Assembly: GCA_028023455.1 (NCBI GenBank) | Contig: JAQFVV010000565.1 | Span: 62,001-126,000 of the forward strand | From: Epiperipatus broadwayi | Lineage: Eukaryota; Onychophora; Udeonychophora; Euonychophora; Peripatidae | Direction of reading: 5' to 3' | Length of the DNA stretch: 64,000 nt | In this document: positions 1-11,867 of the stretch, in pieces | Position numbering within the stretch: the first letter of the stretch is position 1 | How the letters are laid out: every line of letters begins with the position of its first letter | Made by a program: the position numbers and the translations under genes | The notes under the pieces: generated by a model | Told to the model about the DNA's origin: nothing | The model's database searches: none | The model's input: the letters and a program-made list of their open reading frames with translations, nothing else

Positions 1-2790
1 AGTATTTTTGACAAATTATAGAAGTAAAATGTTATCTTAAGGAAAGTATAAGAAGCAGTAGTAATTTTAAATAAATACTTGCCTTGTTAAGTCTTTGTGC
101 TTAAAAGCTAAATATTGATGTTTTAAAAGGCAAATAGATTATAATATGATTATTTAAAATCGTAATATAATAAAATTGCTTATTGAAGTATCTAAAGCTG
201 GACGTTATAGATGAAGAAATTAATTCTTACCTGAATGTTATTTATAAATGCTAAGTAATACATGGATGTCCAAACCAAATTAAACTAAGCCAAGACAAGT
301 TGATTAAAATAATTTCAATGAAAATAATTTATAAACTATAAATTAGTTTAGAAATAGTAATTTTTGGAATAATATTCTATGAAGAACTGGATCCAGAGAC
401 CTTATAAACTATTTTTTAATTTTGTTTATTTTATTTGTGGGAACTTATTATTTTCTTTAAAAGAACGTTATCATTTTTATATAAACTTTCAAGAAACACG
501 TGATACAACGGAACAGGAAATAATGTTCTATTGACTTTATACGTAGGATATTTGTTAGAACTTTTATGGTAGAACAAAAGTCATCGCTGGAATCCGTAAT
601 ATAAATTTTATTTTATTTATTTAACATAAAATTTAAAATATTATTAAACTATTAAAAAGTAGGTTAGGTACATTTATTAAATAGTAACTTAAAAATAATA
701 TAATAATTAATTACATAAATTTATTTTTATAATTAATATAACACGGAATATTTTAGTGAATGTTATGAGTATGAATGTGTATTATTTTTGTTTCTGAAGC
801 TCAAATCGAAGACTACTGGATAGCAGAATGGACTTATTATTATTGTGGTAAATTGTATATTTTGATGAATTTAATATGTTTTCTTTAGTCAACTAATATG
901 TTGTTGTTGTAGGGGATAGTATTTATGAAAAAATACATTATATTGACACACTTTATTAAAATCAATTTTGATTTATAATATCAACATGATACAACATTAC
1001 GTAAGAAGCTTAAAAATATTATATGATTCTTTTATAAATATTTTGATATTTTATTTATGTTTAGTATAGTGATTTTTTATTATTTATCTAAGTATTTTTT
1101 TATTTTTTGAGTAAAGTTTTAAAAGTCATTTTTTATTTTTATTTTATTGGATAAGTTATTCGTTTGGGTAGGCTTTTTGTTGGTTTATTAAGTATAGAGA
1201 TGTAGTATAGGTATTTGGTATGAATATTTTATTTAAAGTTGTGTTTGTTTTTCCGGAAATTTAGATAAAGTTTAGAATATGTTTTATAGATAGAAATTAT
1301 TAGAAAGGATTAAAATAAATTAAGTAAAGTAATGATTTTTACAAAAAAGAATCATAGAATTTATCTAAGGTATGCTTTATGAATTTGGAATTGATAAATA
1401 GTTTAAATAATAGTATTTGAACAGTAAAGATATGTAATGCATATTTGATAAAGTATAACAGGAATTACATTAAGTAAAGTATAAGTAAGTCAATTATTTG
1501 TTTTTACATTACAAAGATACATTAATTTTATAAAGCTATTAAGCAATGCTAATAATAAAGTAAATATATGATAATACATTATAAATGGTAATACTTAATT
1601 AATGTAGCTATTTAATTAGTAGAGCTTCATTGTTTACATGCTACATAAATAATTTTGACAAATTATTATTTGTAATGGAAGTTTATTAACATTTATTTTA
1701 AATCTAAGTTTTGAAAACATACTATGATATTATTAGTATAGTAATTGAAGAGTGTATAATTGTTATTAAGAATGAATTAGTAAAATATAAACTTCTGGTA
1801 TTTGTAATTTCTTATTTTATTTTGATTTATTTTCTTAAATTCTAAAATTGTAAATAGTGTAAATAAAATTTTATTTGAAGTTATTGTAAATAAATTTGTT
1901 AATTTGTTTTAAAAGTGTGTCGAGTTTCATTATTTTTTTCACCACAGCATTTTAACCTCAGATGATTTGAAATAAACATAATATTTGCACAAAATGAATT
2001 TGTTATTATTATTTAGAATTGAATACCATATTTGCTTAACATTATTTATAAGAATTGATTGACATGAACATAAATATTACAATGGTCATAAGATGATTAT
2101 AACACATTATAAGAATACAATATTGTTTATTGCCACAGATTATTAAGTATAAGATTTTGATCTATTTTAAAATGAAGACACCATATGAAATAAAAGATAT
2201 ACATATAATTGTTTATTCATTTAATGATTGATTATATAATAGAATAGATGAGATTAAATTACACTCTAAGATTAGTATTATTTATTATTATTATTAAAAT
2301 AAGTTAGGTGTATTTAAGTTTGATATAAAATCCCACATCATACTTATTTACATAATTTATTGTTATTTTAAAATTAGAAGAACCTGAGATTATTTAATTA
2401 TATTTTAAGTTAAAAGTTAAGAATTATTTTAGTATTATTGAAGATAATTTATTTCATTTTAAAAGTCATAAGAATGCTATAGATGTAGTGGTAAGATAAT
2501 AAGGTAGTGGTAGTATTCTTATGCCATTGAGACAGTATCTTGGAGATATTGACTCAGTGTAAATCTGCTTATTACTTTGTAACTTTACTTCGCAGTCTCA
2601 TAATTTTATAAATAATTATTTAATTAATATAATCTAGAACTATATTAATTTTGATGATTGATAATAAATTTAATTAAGATATGATAATATAAAAGTATAT
2701 TAAAGATAGATATGCAAATTTTAATTAAGCATAATAATGTAACTGAGCTAGTTGTATTTTAAACTATTTTACATATCAAGAAGTAAGGGT
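1..2790. other. AT-rich DNA with no recognised gene
   Basis: I see only AT-rich sequence with stops in every frame, short A/T runs and small ATT/TTA runs near 2281-2300. No conserved peptide, tRNA-like sequence or repeat shared with the rest of the window was found. Distal regulatory or intronic sequence cannot be excluded by reading alone. Confidence 0.6.

Positions 2791-2793
<3 letters not shown>

Positions 2794-2822
<29 letters not shown>
2794..2822. repeat. (TA)n microsatellite
   Basis: Pure alternating TA run of about 29 bp that directly borders the left arm of the R1 palindrome. Several fold-back elements in this window have a TA run at one edge. Confidence 0.95.
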
Positions 2823-2823
<1 letters not shown>

Positions 2824-2824
<1 letters not shown>

Positions 2825-3312
2825 CAGTGCTGACTTTATATTAAGATAGAACATCTCCAAACTTTAATGGTCAGGCTTCAATTTTCTCCTCCTTCCAACC
2901 CTTCAGCCATCCATACCATTGAAAATCTGATGATGGAAATGCTCAAACCCTTGTTGATGCCAATATTGTTGTCATACTTGCATTGATACTAAATCATTCT
3001 GAACCCTCATATATAAGACCTTAATATGACCTTTTTAATTCACAGATTTTCAATTGTATGGATGGATGAAGAGTTGGAATGGGGGGAAGATTGAAGCCTG
3101 TTCATTAAAGTTTGCAGATTTGCCTTTTTAATATAAACTGAGCACTGATTATCTATAGGTGTGGAAGATGATGATCTGGACCAATAGTTCAGCACAAAAT
3201 ATGTACATTTGAGATTATTTATCTTTTTCACATTGTGTGTGATCATGTGCATTGGATATGTAAGATGGAGTAGATAGCTGAAGAAAGCTTGAAAGTCTGT
3301 GTTCAAATCCCT
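2824..3312. repeat. R1 dispersed repeat, head-to-head (palindromic) copy
   Basis: The left part (about 2824-3035) is R1 in minus orientation and the right part (about 3042-3312) is R1 in plus orientation. Both contain the shared blocks 'ccattgaaaatctgatgat' or its complement and 'cctgtccattaaagt'-like sequence. The plus part continues through 'agcactgattat', 'gatctggacca' and 'ttatctttttcacat', and ends with the B-box-like 'gttcaaatccc'. It abuts the LINE remnant at about 3297. The 88-codon frame across 3040-3306 is repeat sequence, not a gene. Confidence 0.8.
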
Positions 3313-4089
3313 TTTAATTGATTCCAGTTAAAAACTCCACCATCAAACCTGTATCTTATCTTGATCCTGGTTTGTCTAAGCTGCCTAAAAATAATTTCAA
3401 TGAGAACTGTCACAAGAACTGAAAATTATGTTGGAGCAAGTAAACATCCTTATTTAATTTTTTGTTTAAAGTGCTTCAGAGTTTCCACCTGTAGTAATAA
3501 CACTTCATTTCATCATACAGAAGTTGTATAAAGTGGATAAATTTTGATGAACAACTAGATAATTTCAAACAATAATTTAGAGATGACCCATTAAGTGAAT
3601 CAAGTACCTTGACCAAATTGATAAAAACGATATATAAATCAATCCCTTATTCTTTAACAGTTTAAATGTATTTGCCTGGCAACAAAAATTGTGACTATAG
3701 TGCTTCTTAATTCTCAAAGCCATATTGGGTCTCTGGTAACCATCCATTTATAATGGAAAGCAACCTATTCAGCAAAATTATTGAAAGTACCTTTGCTGTT
3801 AAGGATAATAATGATATTCCATGATAATTAATGTAATCTAAACTATCCCCTTTGTTTTGGAAAAATGTGGGCAATACAAGCATCCTTAAGATCAAGTGGT
3901 GCAATTCTGTGGTTCCATATATTTCTAAAAAACCCAATACTTTTAAAGCTAATATATCACCACCATATTTTAAAACTTCCATGTATTTCATCGAGATCTG
4001 CAGCCTTTCCATTTTTAAAATTAGAAAGAGATATTATGACTTCACTAAGCTTGATATCTTTGTCCAAATCTAATTTATATAAAAAGTGA
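3297..4089 (-). pseudogene. LINE reverse transcriptase fragment (non-LTR retrotransposon)
   Basis: Read on the minus strand from about 4089 down to 3297, this is the RT domain of a non-LTR retrotransposon. Visible pieces in order are a GKAA-x-DEIHG block (RT motif 0 region, 'GKAPGPDGIP' in relatives), QNKGDSLDYINYHGISLLS (the 'KGD..NYRGISLLS' signature), LNRLLSI and LPETQYGF. A decayed motif A region (LYI-FINL-K) follows, then IRYRFDGGVFNW just before the R1 border. At least two frameshifts are needed and several stops interrupt it; the longest open stretch is 3707-4012. The YxDD motif should follow IRYRFDGGVF but is absent, because the sequence runs into R1 there. The clade (Jockey/CR1/RTE-like) cannot be settled by eye. 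Dead copy. Confidence 0.88.
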
Positions 4090-4139
4090 TATATTATTAA
4101 AAGTTGTCATCTCAATTCTTGTCTTATTATTTAAAGGAT

Positions 4140-4185
4140 GAAAATATGCAAATGTATATGCAAATGTGTATGCATATATATGTGC
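4140..4185. repeat. Short ATGCAAAT-rich repeat
   Basis: Degenerate tandem of an 11-12 bp unit containing ATGCAAAT or TATGCATAT. It looks like a small simple-sequence expansion; the octamer-like motif is probably incidental. Confidence 0.5.
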
Positions 4186-4470
4186 ATGGATATAAAAAGT
4201 TTGAGAGCCAGACTGGAATCAAGTCAAGAATCTTGTACTCCAGAATCTGACATTACTACTTGATCTGTGGTTAGGGAGTCCCTGTTTGACGTATAAAGAT
4301 TACCTCAAAGATATTCTAAAGAAGTGCGATGTTCATTGCTTTCATTAGGAAAATATGGTGAAAAATAGACCACATTAGAGAATTAGGTGTGGAGTTGGAA
4401 GAATATGAGGAAAAATGTTCCCTGCAGAAAAGTTAAAAGATAGCTTAGGAAATATTAAATAAGCAGAATA

Positions 4471-5505
4471 ATGGACCAATGTGTTCCCTATATAGATGCA
4501 TTTATAGTTTACAACGTATGTCACATAATCATCACTGAACTCATCTCTAGAGTAGTAGTAGTAGTGGTACTATTATTAATAATAATAACACTAGTAGTAG
4601 TAATAGTAGTATATTCATGTGTCTGTTTTCTCTTGAAAGTGGAATGGTGCACTTCTTTGGATATGAAATCTCAAGTCAGCAGAATATTTGACCAATGTGT
4701 TCTATATATGGATGCATTCGTGATTTACAGAGTAGGTTGCATAATCATCATTAAATTCATCTCTAGTGTAGTAGTAGTAAAAGTGAAACTATTAATAATA
4801 ATAATAGTAGTATTAAGTAGTAGTAATAGTAGTTTCTTCATTTGTCTATATTTGCTTTTGAAGTTGGAATGGTGTACTTCTTTGGATATGAAATATCTAA
4901 TAAGCAGAATAAAGAACCAATGTGTTCTATATATGGATGAAAGTACGGTTTACAGAATGGGTCACATAATCGTCACTAAACTCATCTCTAGAGTAGTAGT
5001 AGTGGTACTATTAATAATAGTAGTAGTAGTGGTAGAAGTAGTAATAGTAGTATAGCCATTTGTTTATGTTTTTTTCCTGAAATTGGAATGGTGTACTTCT
5101 TTGGATATGAAATATGAAATAAGAATAATAATGGACCAATGACTTCTATATATGGATGCATTGGTGTTTTACAGAGTGGATTGCATAGTCATCACTAAAC
5201 TCATCTCTGGAGTAGTAGTAATAGTATTAATAATAGTAATATTAGGAATAGTGGTATATTCATTTGTCAATGTTTTTTTTCGAAGTTGGAATGACATACT
5301 TCTTTGGACATGAAATATCAAATAATCAGATTAATGGTCCATTGTGTTCTATATGTGAATGCATTTGTGGATCAAAGAGTGAATTGCATAGTCATAGTAG
5401 TAATAGTAACAGTAGTAATAGTATATTCGTTTGTCTATATTTTCTCTTGAAGTTGGAATGGCATATTTTTGGGAATGGCTGTTGCTATTCCTACTGATAC
5501 ATGAA
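4471..5505 (+). repeat. Tandem array, ~205-225 bp units (about 4.7 copies) with GTA/AAT microsatellites
   Basis: Five units begin with a 'gaccaatgtgttctatatatgga'-type block near 4473, 4691, 4914, 5131 and 5336. Each has 'cataatcatcactaaactcatctct', then a (GTA)n/(AAT)n stretch of differing length, then 'ggaatggtgtacttctttgg'. Spacing of the 'ggatatgaaat' block is about 225, 219 and 203 bp. A 194-codon open frame (4471-5055) crosses the first three units because two spacings are multiples of three. Its product would be a hydrophobic, valine/isoleucine-rich 74-residue repeat. I recognise no family and think the frame is fortuitous. Confidence 0.85.
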
Positions 5506-5519
5506 ATATATAAGTATAT

Positions 5520-6150
5520 AAAAAAAGGATATTAGTCGGGTGATTGTATTTAAAGTACAAACTTTTAATTTTATATATATATACTTTTTAGAAATAACTC
5601 TCAATTTATGTCAAATTTTAATGACCCGAAGTAATTTCCATTAAAAAATTATATTTAAACTCAAAAGTATAATTAAAAAATTCAAAATATTGTCAGAAGG
5701 TTTTTATTGCATGGTAGTTAATGAATGTGTCAGGAAAGAATAAAGGTAACATCACATGATCACTGTCTCTTATACTAGGTAATTTTGCCTTGTTTAAAGA
5801 ATAAATGTGTCATATAAATCTGTATTGAAACAGGTAATTGTTAAGTCTTCCACATTTTAATGTTTATCTATCCTTCCTCTAATGATGATTTGAATTAATT
5901 ATTCAACATTTTATTTTAGCATTGAAACATTTACTCAATATTATGAATCAATAAAATGTGTCTGATTTATTAGAAATATAAAGTTATGAACAAAACACAT
6001 CATAAAAAATTAATGTAAACTTTACAAATATAGAAAAAGGACAGTAGAATGAAATAAAGTGAAATATACGATAAGTTTTTTATTTGATAATAATAATTGT
6101 TTATTTCTTTGTATAAAAACCATCTGTCTCTAACAGCTATGATCCAAAAC
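5520..6150. repeat. AT-rich interval with a low-copy dispersed repeat (R9)
   Basis: About 5880-6000 resembles 51215-51300: both carry 'atattatgaatcaataaa', a 'gatttgctagaaatataa'-type block and similar spacing. 'aacatcacatgatcac' at about 5750 matches the outer end of R3 elements further along. No coding sequence was seen. Confidence 0.5.
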
Positions 6151-6156
6151 AGCCTA

Positions 6157-6251
6157 GTGTTGGTAGCCTAGCGGTTAGCACAACTGCCTTCCAAGCAGCT
6201 GGCTTGGGTTCACTTCCTGGTCAAAGCTTTGACATATGGAAAAAATTGTTT
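6157..6251 (+). repeat. tRNA-Gly-like SINE with A tail
   Basis: The head resembles tRNA-Gly(TCC): a GTGTTGG acceptor strand, an A box at 'tagcctagcggttagca', an anticodon arm CTGCC-TTCCAA-GCAG and a decayed B box ('ggttcacttcc'). A fixed tail 'tttgacatatgg' and an A run follow. The mismatched acceptor stem and decayed T arm argue against a functional tRNA gene. Similar copies lie at 20389, 28117 (minus), 30728, 36234 and 57650. Confidence 0.85.
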
Positions 6252-6259
6252 ATTGAATT

Positions 6260-7130
6260 TCATTTTTTAAACATGAACTAATTTTTATTAAGTCATTAGA
6301 AAGATATGAAATTCTGTTTCAAAATTTAAAATTGCATTTATAATTATTAAAATATTTCAAAATCTCTGTACAACAGTGTTGACAGAGTCTAGTGGTTGTA
6401 GTTTCTAGTTTATCATTACTTCAAACTTCTGAATGTCAACATAAAAATATTCTTTTTAAATAATTTCCATATAAAACCCATGCCTCTCTAAAAGGACCTC
6501 AACAACCTCAACATACACACCTCTTCAAAATAGCAACATCACCAAAACACAATGTGTGATACCTTTGAGCCCATAGTTGCCAACATAACATGCATTGAGC
6601 AAAATGACACCAAGCAAAAAAAAGTAGATGTATAGTATACAGCCCACGATCCTAATACTATGGATAGGAGGAAATCCGGCTTTCCCATATTAAAGAAATG
6701 GGTAATATAATTTATATATATTTACATAAATTCACTGCATATATATATGCACCCATTTATGCAAATCACAATGTGGTGAATATGAGGACATATCTTGCTC
6801 TTAAAAGTTTTAAGCTTCAGTAAATGCACATTTATTTGTTAGTAGCTTTTAGGATAGCGCTTAAGCAGATATATTTATAAATTACAGCAATATAAGATAA
6901 ATTGATTATTATTTTTAAATTATATAAATATTTGAGTAAACTACAGAAATTATAGTTTTTGCTCATTGCTAATGACAATCAAAAAGAAATTTACAAGTTT
7001 GTTTATACATCAAAGATCTAAGAATCTATGAATTAGAAACGTTCTAAGATTTTGTCTGTTCATCTGATGTGATGATGTATTGTGGCTTCTTCTTAAACTA
7101 AGTAAAAAATACTAAGCAATTATGCCCAGA
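6260..7130. other. No gene recognised
   Basis: AT-rich sequence with a few short TA runs (about 6720-6750). No peptide similarity or tRNA-like sequence was seen. The segment at about 7050-7110 ('gtgatgatgtattgtggcttctt') weakly resembles 60880-60910. Confidence 0.5.
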
Positions 7131-7134
7131 TAAA

Positions 7135-7885
7135 CCTGTTAGCCACTTAATTTTCCATTCCCCACTCTAAGTTTTCCCATATTCTGCTCCATCCCATTTC
7201 CACAACATAATCTTTGTTAACTCTATAGCCTTTATATCTAAATCCCCTTTATCTTTTCCCAAACCCAGCATAAAAAACAATAATTCACTTTCTGTATAAT
7301 CACTTTTTTTCATATTTATTCTTCCATAACTTTATTCAATTAACAAATGCCTAATATTTTCTATTCCTGCCTTACATAATTTACAAAATAAATCACCCAT
7401 ATTTTTCCATTTACATGTATATTCTCTTGTAGCTGAAGATCCCATTTGAGCCTTAAACAATAAACTACTTTCCTTATTATTATCATATATTAACTCGCAC
7501 CTAATATTCTGTTTATTTCTATATATATTTAAACTCTTTTTACTCTCCATACTATTTCTCCATCTCTCTAACTCCCTATTCTTTATTAATAAATCTATTC
7601 TTTTATCCCATTCCTTACTACTATAACACTCAACAATTCTCTTAACACAATCACCCCAACTTTTGTACAAATATACTGATATAAATTCTTTATCCAAATC
7701 TTTTGCATACCACATTACTTTTCTCTCCTATCTTGTTACCTGCCCTTTACTCATAACCCAATTAAATACTATTTTGGCTATTTTTTTATTATCCATAAAC
7801 TGCAATCTACCAAACATTTTCATTTTACTTTTTGCATCTCTCATACGAAAACTTGACCATCCCATTTCTCCTTGAATGACCTACT
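7135..7885 (-). pseudogene. LINE ORF2 C-terminal fragment (zinc-finger RT-associated region)
   Basis: On the minus strand the frame runs from about 7880 to 7332 with one internal stop near 7726, and resumes after a shift to about 7140. Visible features are an 'RLQFMDNKKIAKIVFNWV' helix, a 127-codon open block (7715-7332) and the cysteine/histidine pair CKLCKAG-x4-HLL near its end, as in the zf-RVT region after LINE reverse transcriptases. Beyond the stop, 'ESELLFFMLGLGK' is the usual closing helix of such ORF2 proteins. The RT domain itself is absent, so this is a 5'-truncated insertion. It is a different LINE lineage from the fragments at 3297-4089 and 43001-44182. Confidence 0.8.
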
Positions 7886-7889
7886 TTGC

Positions 7890-9383
7890 TGTCCATACAT
7901 ATGTAATTTTGTTATGAATTAGTGATATCTTCAGATTTTTTTTTGAAGTAACAAATTGATATTTAATTTTGTTTCAGTTTCTACCATCAAATGATCATAA
8001 AAACTGGCAAAATAGCTATAAGAAAATCATTTAAATCTGATGAACAATAGAGAATCACCCTGTTCTGTAATCAGATAAGCTGATAATCTGTACATTAATC
8101 TATTAAATAAAAACTGCAAAACATAATTTGTAATACAAAACGCTACTTATCATTCATTATATATTAAATAGCTGTGATTATGAGGTTTTAAAGATTGCCC
8201 CGAGATCAGTTCAGCAATAAAGCTATAAAATTTTATTAAAAACTTTACTTATTTATATGAAAGTAGCATATTTATTTATTATTATTTTATAATTTTAAAA
8301 TGATGTATACATATATTATTATAAAAATTTTATACATATATTAATTTGTTAATATAGATTAGTATTTACTCAGGGCTTTTTTAAAATAAAAAGATGGCAG
8401 AACTCACTTCTTGTCAATCTTTTTACTAAAGAAAATTACATTCAAATATCATTTAAATGAAATTTAAAGCAGCTTTTCCAATGTTATGAAGCAAATAAAA
8501 AAAATAAACAAAATTTATCATAATTTTTTTCATTTTAGACATATCAAATCTAAAGCAAAATAAACAAATACAAATCTACAACTGATAACTAAATGTAAAA
8601 TGAAATTGTAAAAGTTTATATAATTGAATAAAAGTTTATAGCGATTTCCAAAGTTTTATCCAATTCTCATCTGACAAATCATCTCGATTCATTTTCTTCA
8701 TGTTAGAATGTCTGCGGGTGAATGATATTCTCTGAGATGATCTGAGATGATTCAGGCAAATCGAATTGCATCAATATTTCCATATTTTCTGCCATTGTTT
8801 TGGATTTTTTATTAGTGGAACTGGACGGTATAGAAGTAACTGGAAATATTTTTTATTTCTAAGCTTGGGGTAAGCCCTTACACTAAAACATAAATAAAAT
8901 AAAAATAACGATGTCAAATTTACATAAAAATAATGAAATTAAATATTCCACAACATTGCCAATCGCTATGCATGTGCATTCAATCACAAACATTAGATGT
9001 TACTGGCTGCACATATGTCAGTGTAATTAGCTGTGTACAGTAAATAACCGAGGATGTGGACGAGTCCACTTCTCACTACATCAGAATATCAATTTCATTC
9101 ATCTTATTCATACCCCCCCCCCTTTATTTATTCGAATTATATAAATATGGATTATAATTACATACCTGTGATAACATTTCATCTAATTACATTTGAAACA
9201 TTAAAAATATACTTTAAAAGGTGTCATCCACCATGTCACAGGACAAAAAAGCACTGTCTTTACTTATTAAATTGTATATAGTTTTTAGGCAGTCAATTAA
9301 AGATATCTTACAATATAAAAATGAATATACTGAATCGAATGCTTAGATAAACGTGATTTCTGTCACATATGAGAAAAACTTTA
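7890..9383. other. No gene recognised
   Basis: AT-rich sequence with a pyrimidine-rich stretch and a 10-C run near 9113-9122. About 7915-7980 shares 'atatcttcagatttttt' and 'aacaaattgatattta' with 51930 and 60930, so it is probably an old dispersed repeat. The 75-codon frame at 9054-9281 shows no conserved features. Confidence 0.5.
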
Positions 9384-10246
9384 AACACATGCAGAGGCGG
9401 ATCAAGCCGGGGGGGGGGGGCACACGATAAAAATTTCAGGGCCCTCAAGCTCAAGTTAGAAAAAAAAATCAAGAAAACTCACATTAAGTTATTAACAAAA
9501 AAGAAAAGTAATCAAAAATTTTATACCATAACACATTAAATGAATTTGTTAAAAAACATTTTTTTATATGAATTTCCATCTTGCTTTATTTCTTGCATAT
9601 TCGTCAATTATTTTTGCAGTGTCAATTTGGCTTAAAATGTCCTACTCTATATACAGAATGGCCATTTTATAGTACTCCTTAAATAATTTTTTACAAGCTT
9701 TACAACAGAAAAAGATCTTTTTCCTGATCATTAGATAAGGGAATTGTTTAAAAAAATTCAATAATATTTCAACATTCGGAAATGTGCAAGACATTTCTTT
9801 GGCGTTAAGATGTTAACAAAGGAAATTCATTTTTATCTGTCTCCAATCAAAATATAATTTAGAAAAAACCCTTTGGAGATAAATCAGCTTCAGAAAAACA
9901 GCAACATTTATTTACAATATTTTTTTTCAAAAGCAGGGTATATAAATCAAATTATTATTTTGGGAGGTGTTGAATTTTTTGTGTAATATATATATTCTTA
10001 ATTTGGCCTACTTATGCTATACTAGTTTCACCCCCCTGATGTTCAGTTAAACGTTAGAATTCTGTCAAAACTCAAATAAATTCCATTCAAAGATTAAATA
10101 ATACAGTTATAGGAGGGTTGATTGTAAACAAAAAAAGATAATTTTCCTCGAATCCTAATGAAAAGACATTTTAAGATCTCAGGGCCCCTTAGTATTCCAG
10201 GGCCCTACACGGGCTGCTTACCACTTAATCTATCTCTGAAAATATG
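9384..10246 (-). mobile_element. Decayed hAT-family DNA transposon with ~8-bp target duplication
   Basis: The element runs from 9392 ('cagaggcggatcaag') to 10238 ('cttaatctatctctg'). The ends form imperfect terminal inverted repeats beginning CAGAG. The flanking octamers 9384-9391 (aacacatg) and 10239-10246 (aaaatatg) match at 6 of 8 positions, as expected for an old hAT 8-bp duplication. GGGCCC-rich subterminal segments lie inside both ends (about 9440, 10180-10210). Around 9665-9570 on the minus strand a short frame, MAILYIE-stop-DILSQIDTAKIIDEYARNKAR, fits the C-terminal dimerisation tail of hAT transposases. The internal sequence is otherwise decayed and there is no intact ORF. Confidence 0.75.
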
Positions 10247-10249
10247 ATA

Positions 10250-10580
10250 TATAAAACAATTCTGCCGTCATTTTTCATTTATCTCAAGAAGTGTGAACAT
10301 CTCTTATGATATTTGGGCATTGTAGTGATTATTTTTATTTGTGTTTTATTTTACTTTCAAAGTTCCTTTGATTGAACCATTTCTTGAGTTATATTTTTTA
10401 AACATTAAAAGGTTTTCAATAAATTACTGTACATAATAGTAATGAAATAAAATAAATTAGTCAAGTCACTGTGGGAAGAAAAATAAGACTAAATTTCAGG
10501 TAGTCCCTAAAATCTCCACCGGTGCATGGGTTTGGTAATTTGTTTAGAATGGGTATTTTATATTTACAATTTCAAATTCC
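10250..10580. other. No gene recognised
   Basis: AT-rich spacer between the hAT remnant and the R1 copy. I see no coding or repeat signal. Confidence 0.5.
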
Positions 10581-10589
10581 CTTCAGTCA

Positions 10590-11105
10590 TTCTATCCTAC
10601 ACAACTTGTGTACGACTGCATACATGTAAACAAGATAAATGATCTCAAATATATGTATTTCATGCTGAACCAGCACTCGTCAGTTAGTCCAGATCATCAT
10701 CTCCTATCTATAATCTGCGTATTTAAAATGATCTTAAGTTCCTACACATGAGGAATCAGAGTGACTTATGGTCAACATGGGTATGACAACAAAATTGGCA
10801 AACAAGGGCTTTGAACGTGCCACCATCAGACTTTCAATGATATGGATGGCTTAAAAGTTTGAGAGTGGAGAAGATTGAAGCCTGTCCATTAAATTTTGAA
10901 GATTTACCATCATTTAACTAAGCACTGATCATATATATATATGGGAAATGATAATCTGAACCATTTGAGTGCTGATTCAGCATGAAATATGCTTATTGGA
11001 GATCATTTATCTTTTTCACAATCATATGATCATGTGTATCAGTTGTATAGGATAAGGTGAATGACTGAAGGAGCTTGAAACTCTGGGTTCAAATCCCATC
11101 TAATT
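10590..11105. repeat. R1 dispersed repeat, palindromic copy
   Basis: The left arm (about 10600-10715, minus orientation: 'gtatttcatgctgaaccagcac') pairs with the right arm (about 10960-11080: 'gtgctgattcagcatgaaatatg'). The central block carries 'gtcaacatgggtatgacaac' and 'gaagcctgtccattaaa'. The right end carries a good B-box match, 'gggttcaaatccc', with an A-box-like stretch about 40 bp upstream, suggesting tRNA ancestry for that end. Confidence 0.8.
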
Positions 11106-11190
11106 ACATCTAGCTGAAATATATGTTCTACACTAATGTGGACAGAATAAAAATGGTAATTTTAACTTTGTAAAAAATCATTCTATATAT

Positions 11191-11390
11191 AATCAATGAG
11201 GATTGCCAATTCCTCAACCAGCTTTGTGATAAATGCTTAGCCAGAGCCAGAATTTAAAATATCTCTGTCAGAAACCTCCACCCCCACCCCCATCCCCAAA
11301 CCCCCATCCCCAACAGAGATATTTTAAATGCTGGCTCTGGCTAAGCATTTATCACAAAGCTGGTTGAGGAATTGGCAATCCTCATTGATT
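11191..11390. repeat. 77-bp-arm hairpin with C-rich loop (R2-related)
   Basis: The left arm 11191-11267 and right arm 11314-11390 are inverted complements with about one mismatch (gAatt versus gCatt). The 46-nt loop 11268-11313 is almost pure C/A, with repeated CCCCATCCCC. The arm block 'ctaagcatttatcacaaagc' recurs in the 35.4-35.8 kb fold-back, so the two belong to one family. Confidence 0.95.
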
Positions 11391-11399
11391 ATGTCTTAC

Positions 11400-11860
11400 A
11401 ATCTTAAGAGAATTGGGTCATGTGATCTATGACTCTCATTTTGAATATTTATGATTCTATATATATTTTCAATAAAACTGGTTAGTGTTTATATATATAA
11501 GTTCAGTGACAAGAGTGTAATATGTTTGAAAAAGTAATTCCAATACAAAATATTCCATTGTCTCTTCATCTTTTTGACAGTGAATACAAAGTGAATCTAT
11601 ATTCATAAGGTACAGTTTGTAGAGAGAAAAAGAAATGCAAATAGCAGACTTGAAGAAGAAATTAAATGCAAACAGTCATGAAATGGATAACTTATGTAAG
11701 CATGTGAATTAAGGCTTCAAGAAATGAGAAAAACTAGATGCTTTTCCAATCCATGCAGCAATCAATGTTTTTATTTATTAAATTAACTTTTTAATACACA
11801 CAAATAATGCAAAAATGTTTTTTCAGCTTTCGACTAACCATCTATGTAATAGCATTTTAA
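11400..11860. other. No gene recognised
   Basis: AT-rich, with no conserved peptide or repeat that I can match inside the window. Confidence 0.5.
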
Positions 11861-11867
11861 ATTATTA

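Noticed and set aside
3040-3306. 88-codon minus-strand frame
   Set aside because: Lies wholly in the R1 repeat. Similar frames occur in other R1 copies (19227-19421, 57102-57473).
6157-6237. Functional tRNA-Gly gene
   Set aside because: Acceptor and T-arm mismatches, a fixed SINE tail and an A run, and several similar copies in the window point to a SINE.
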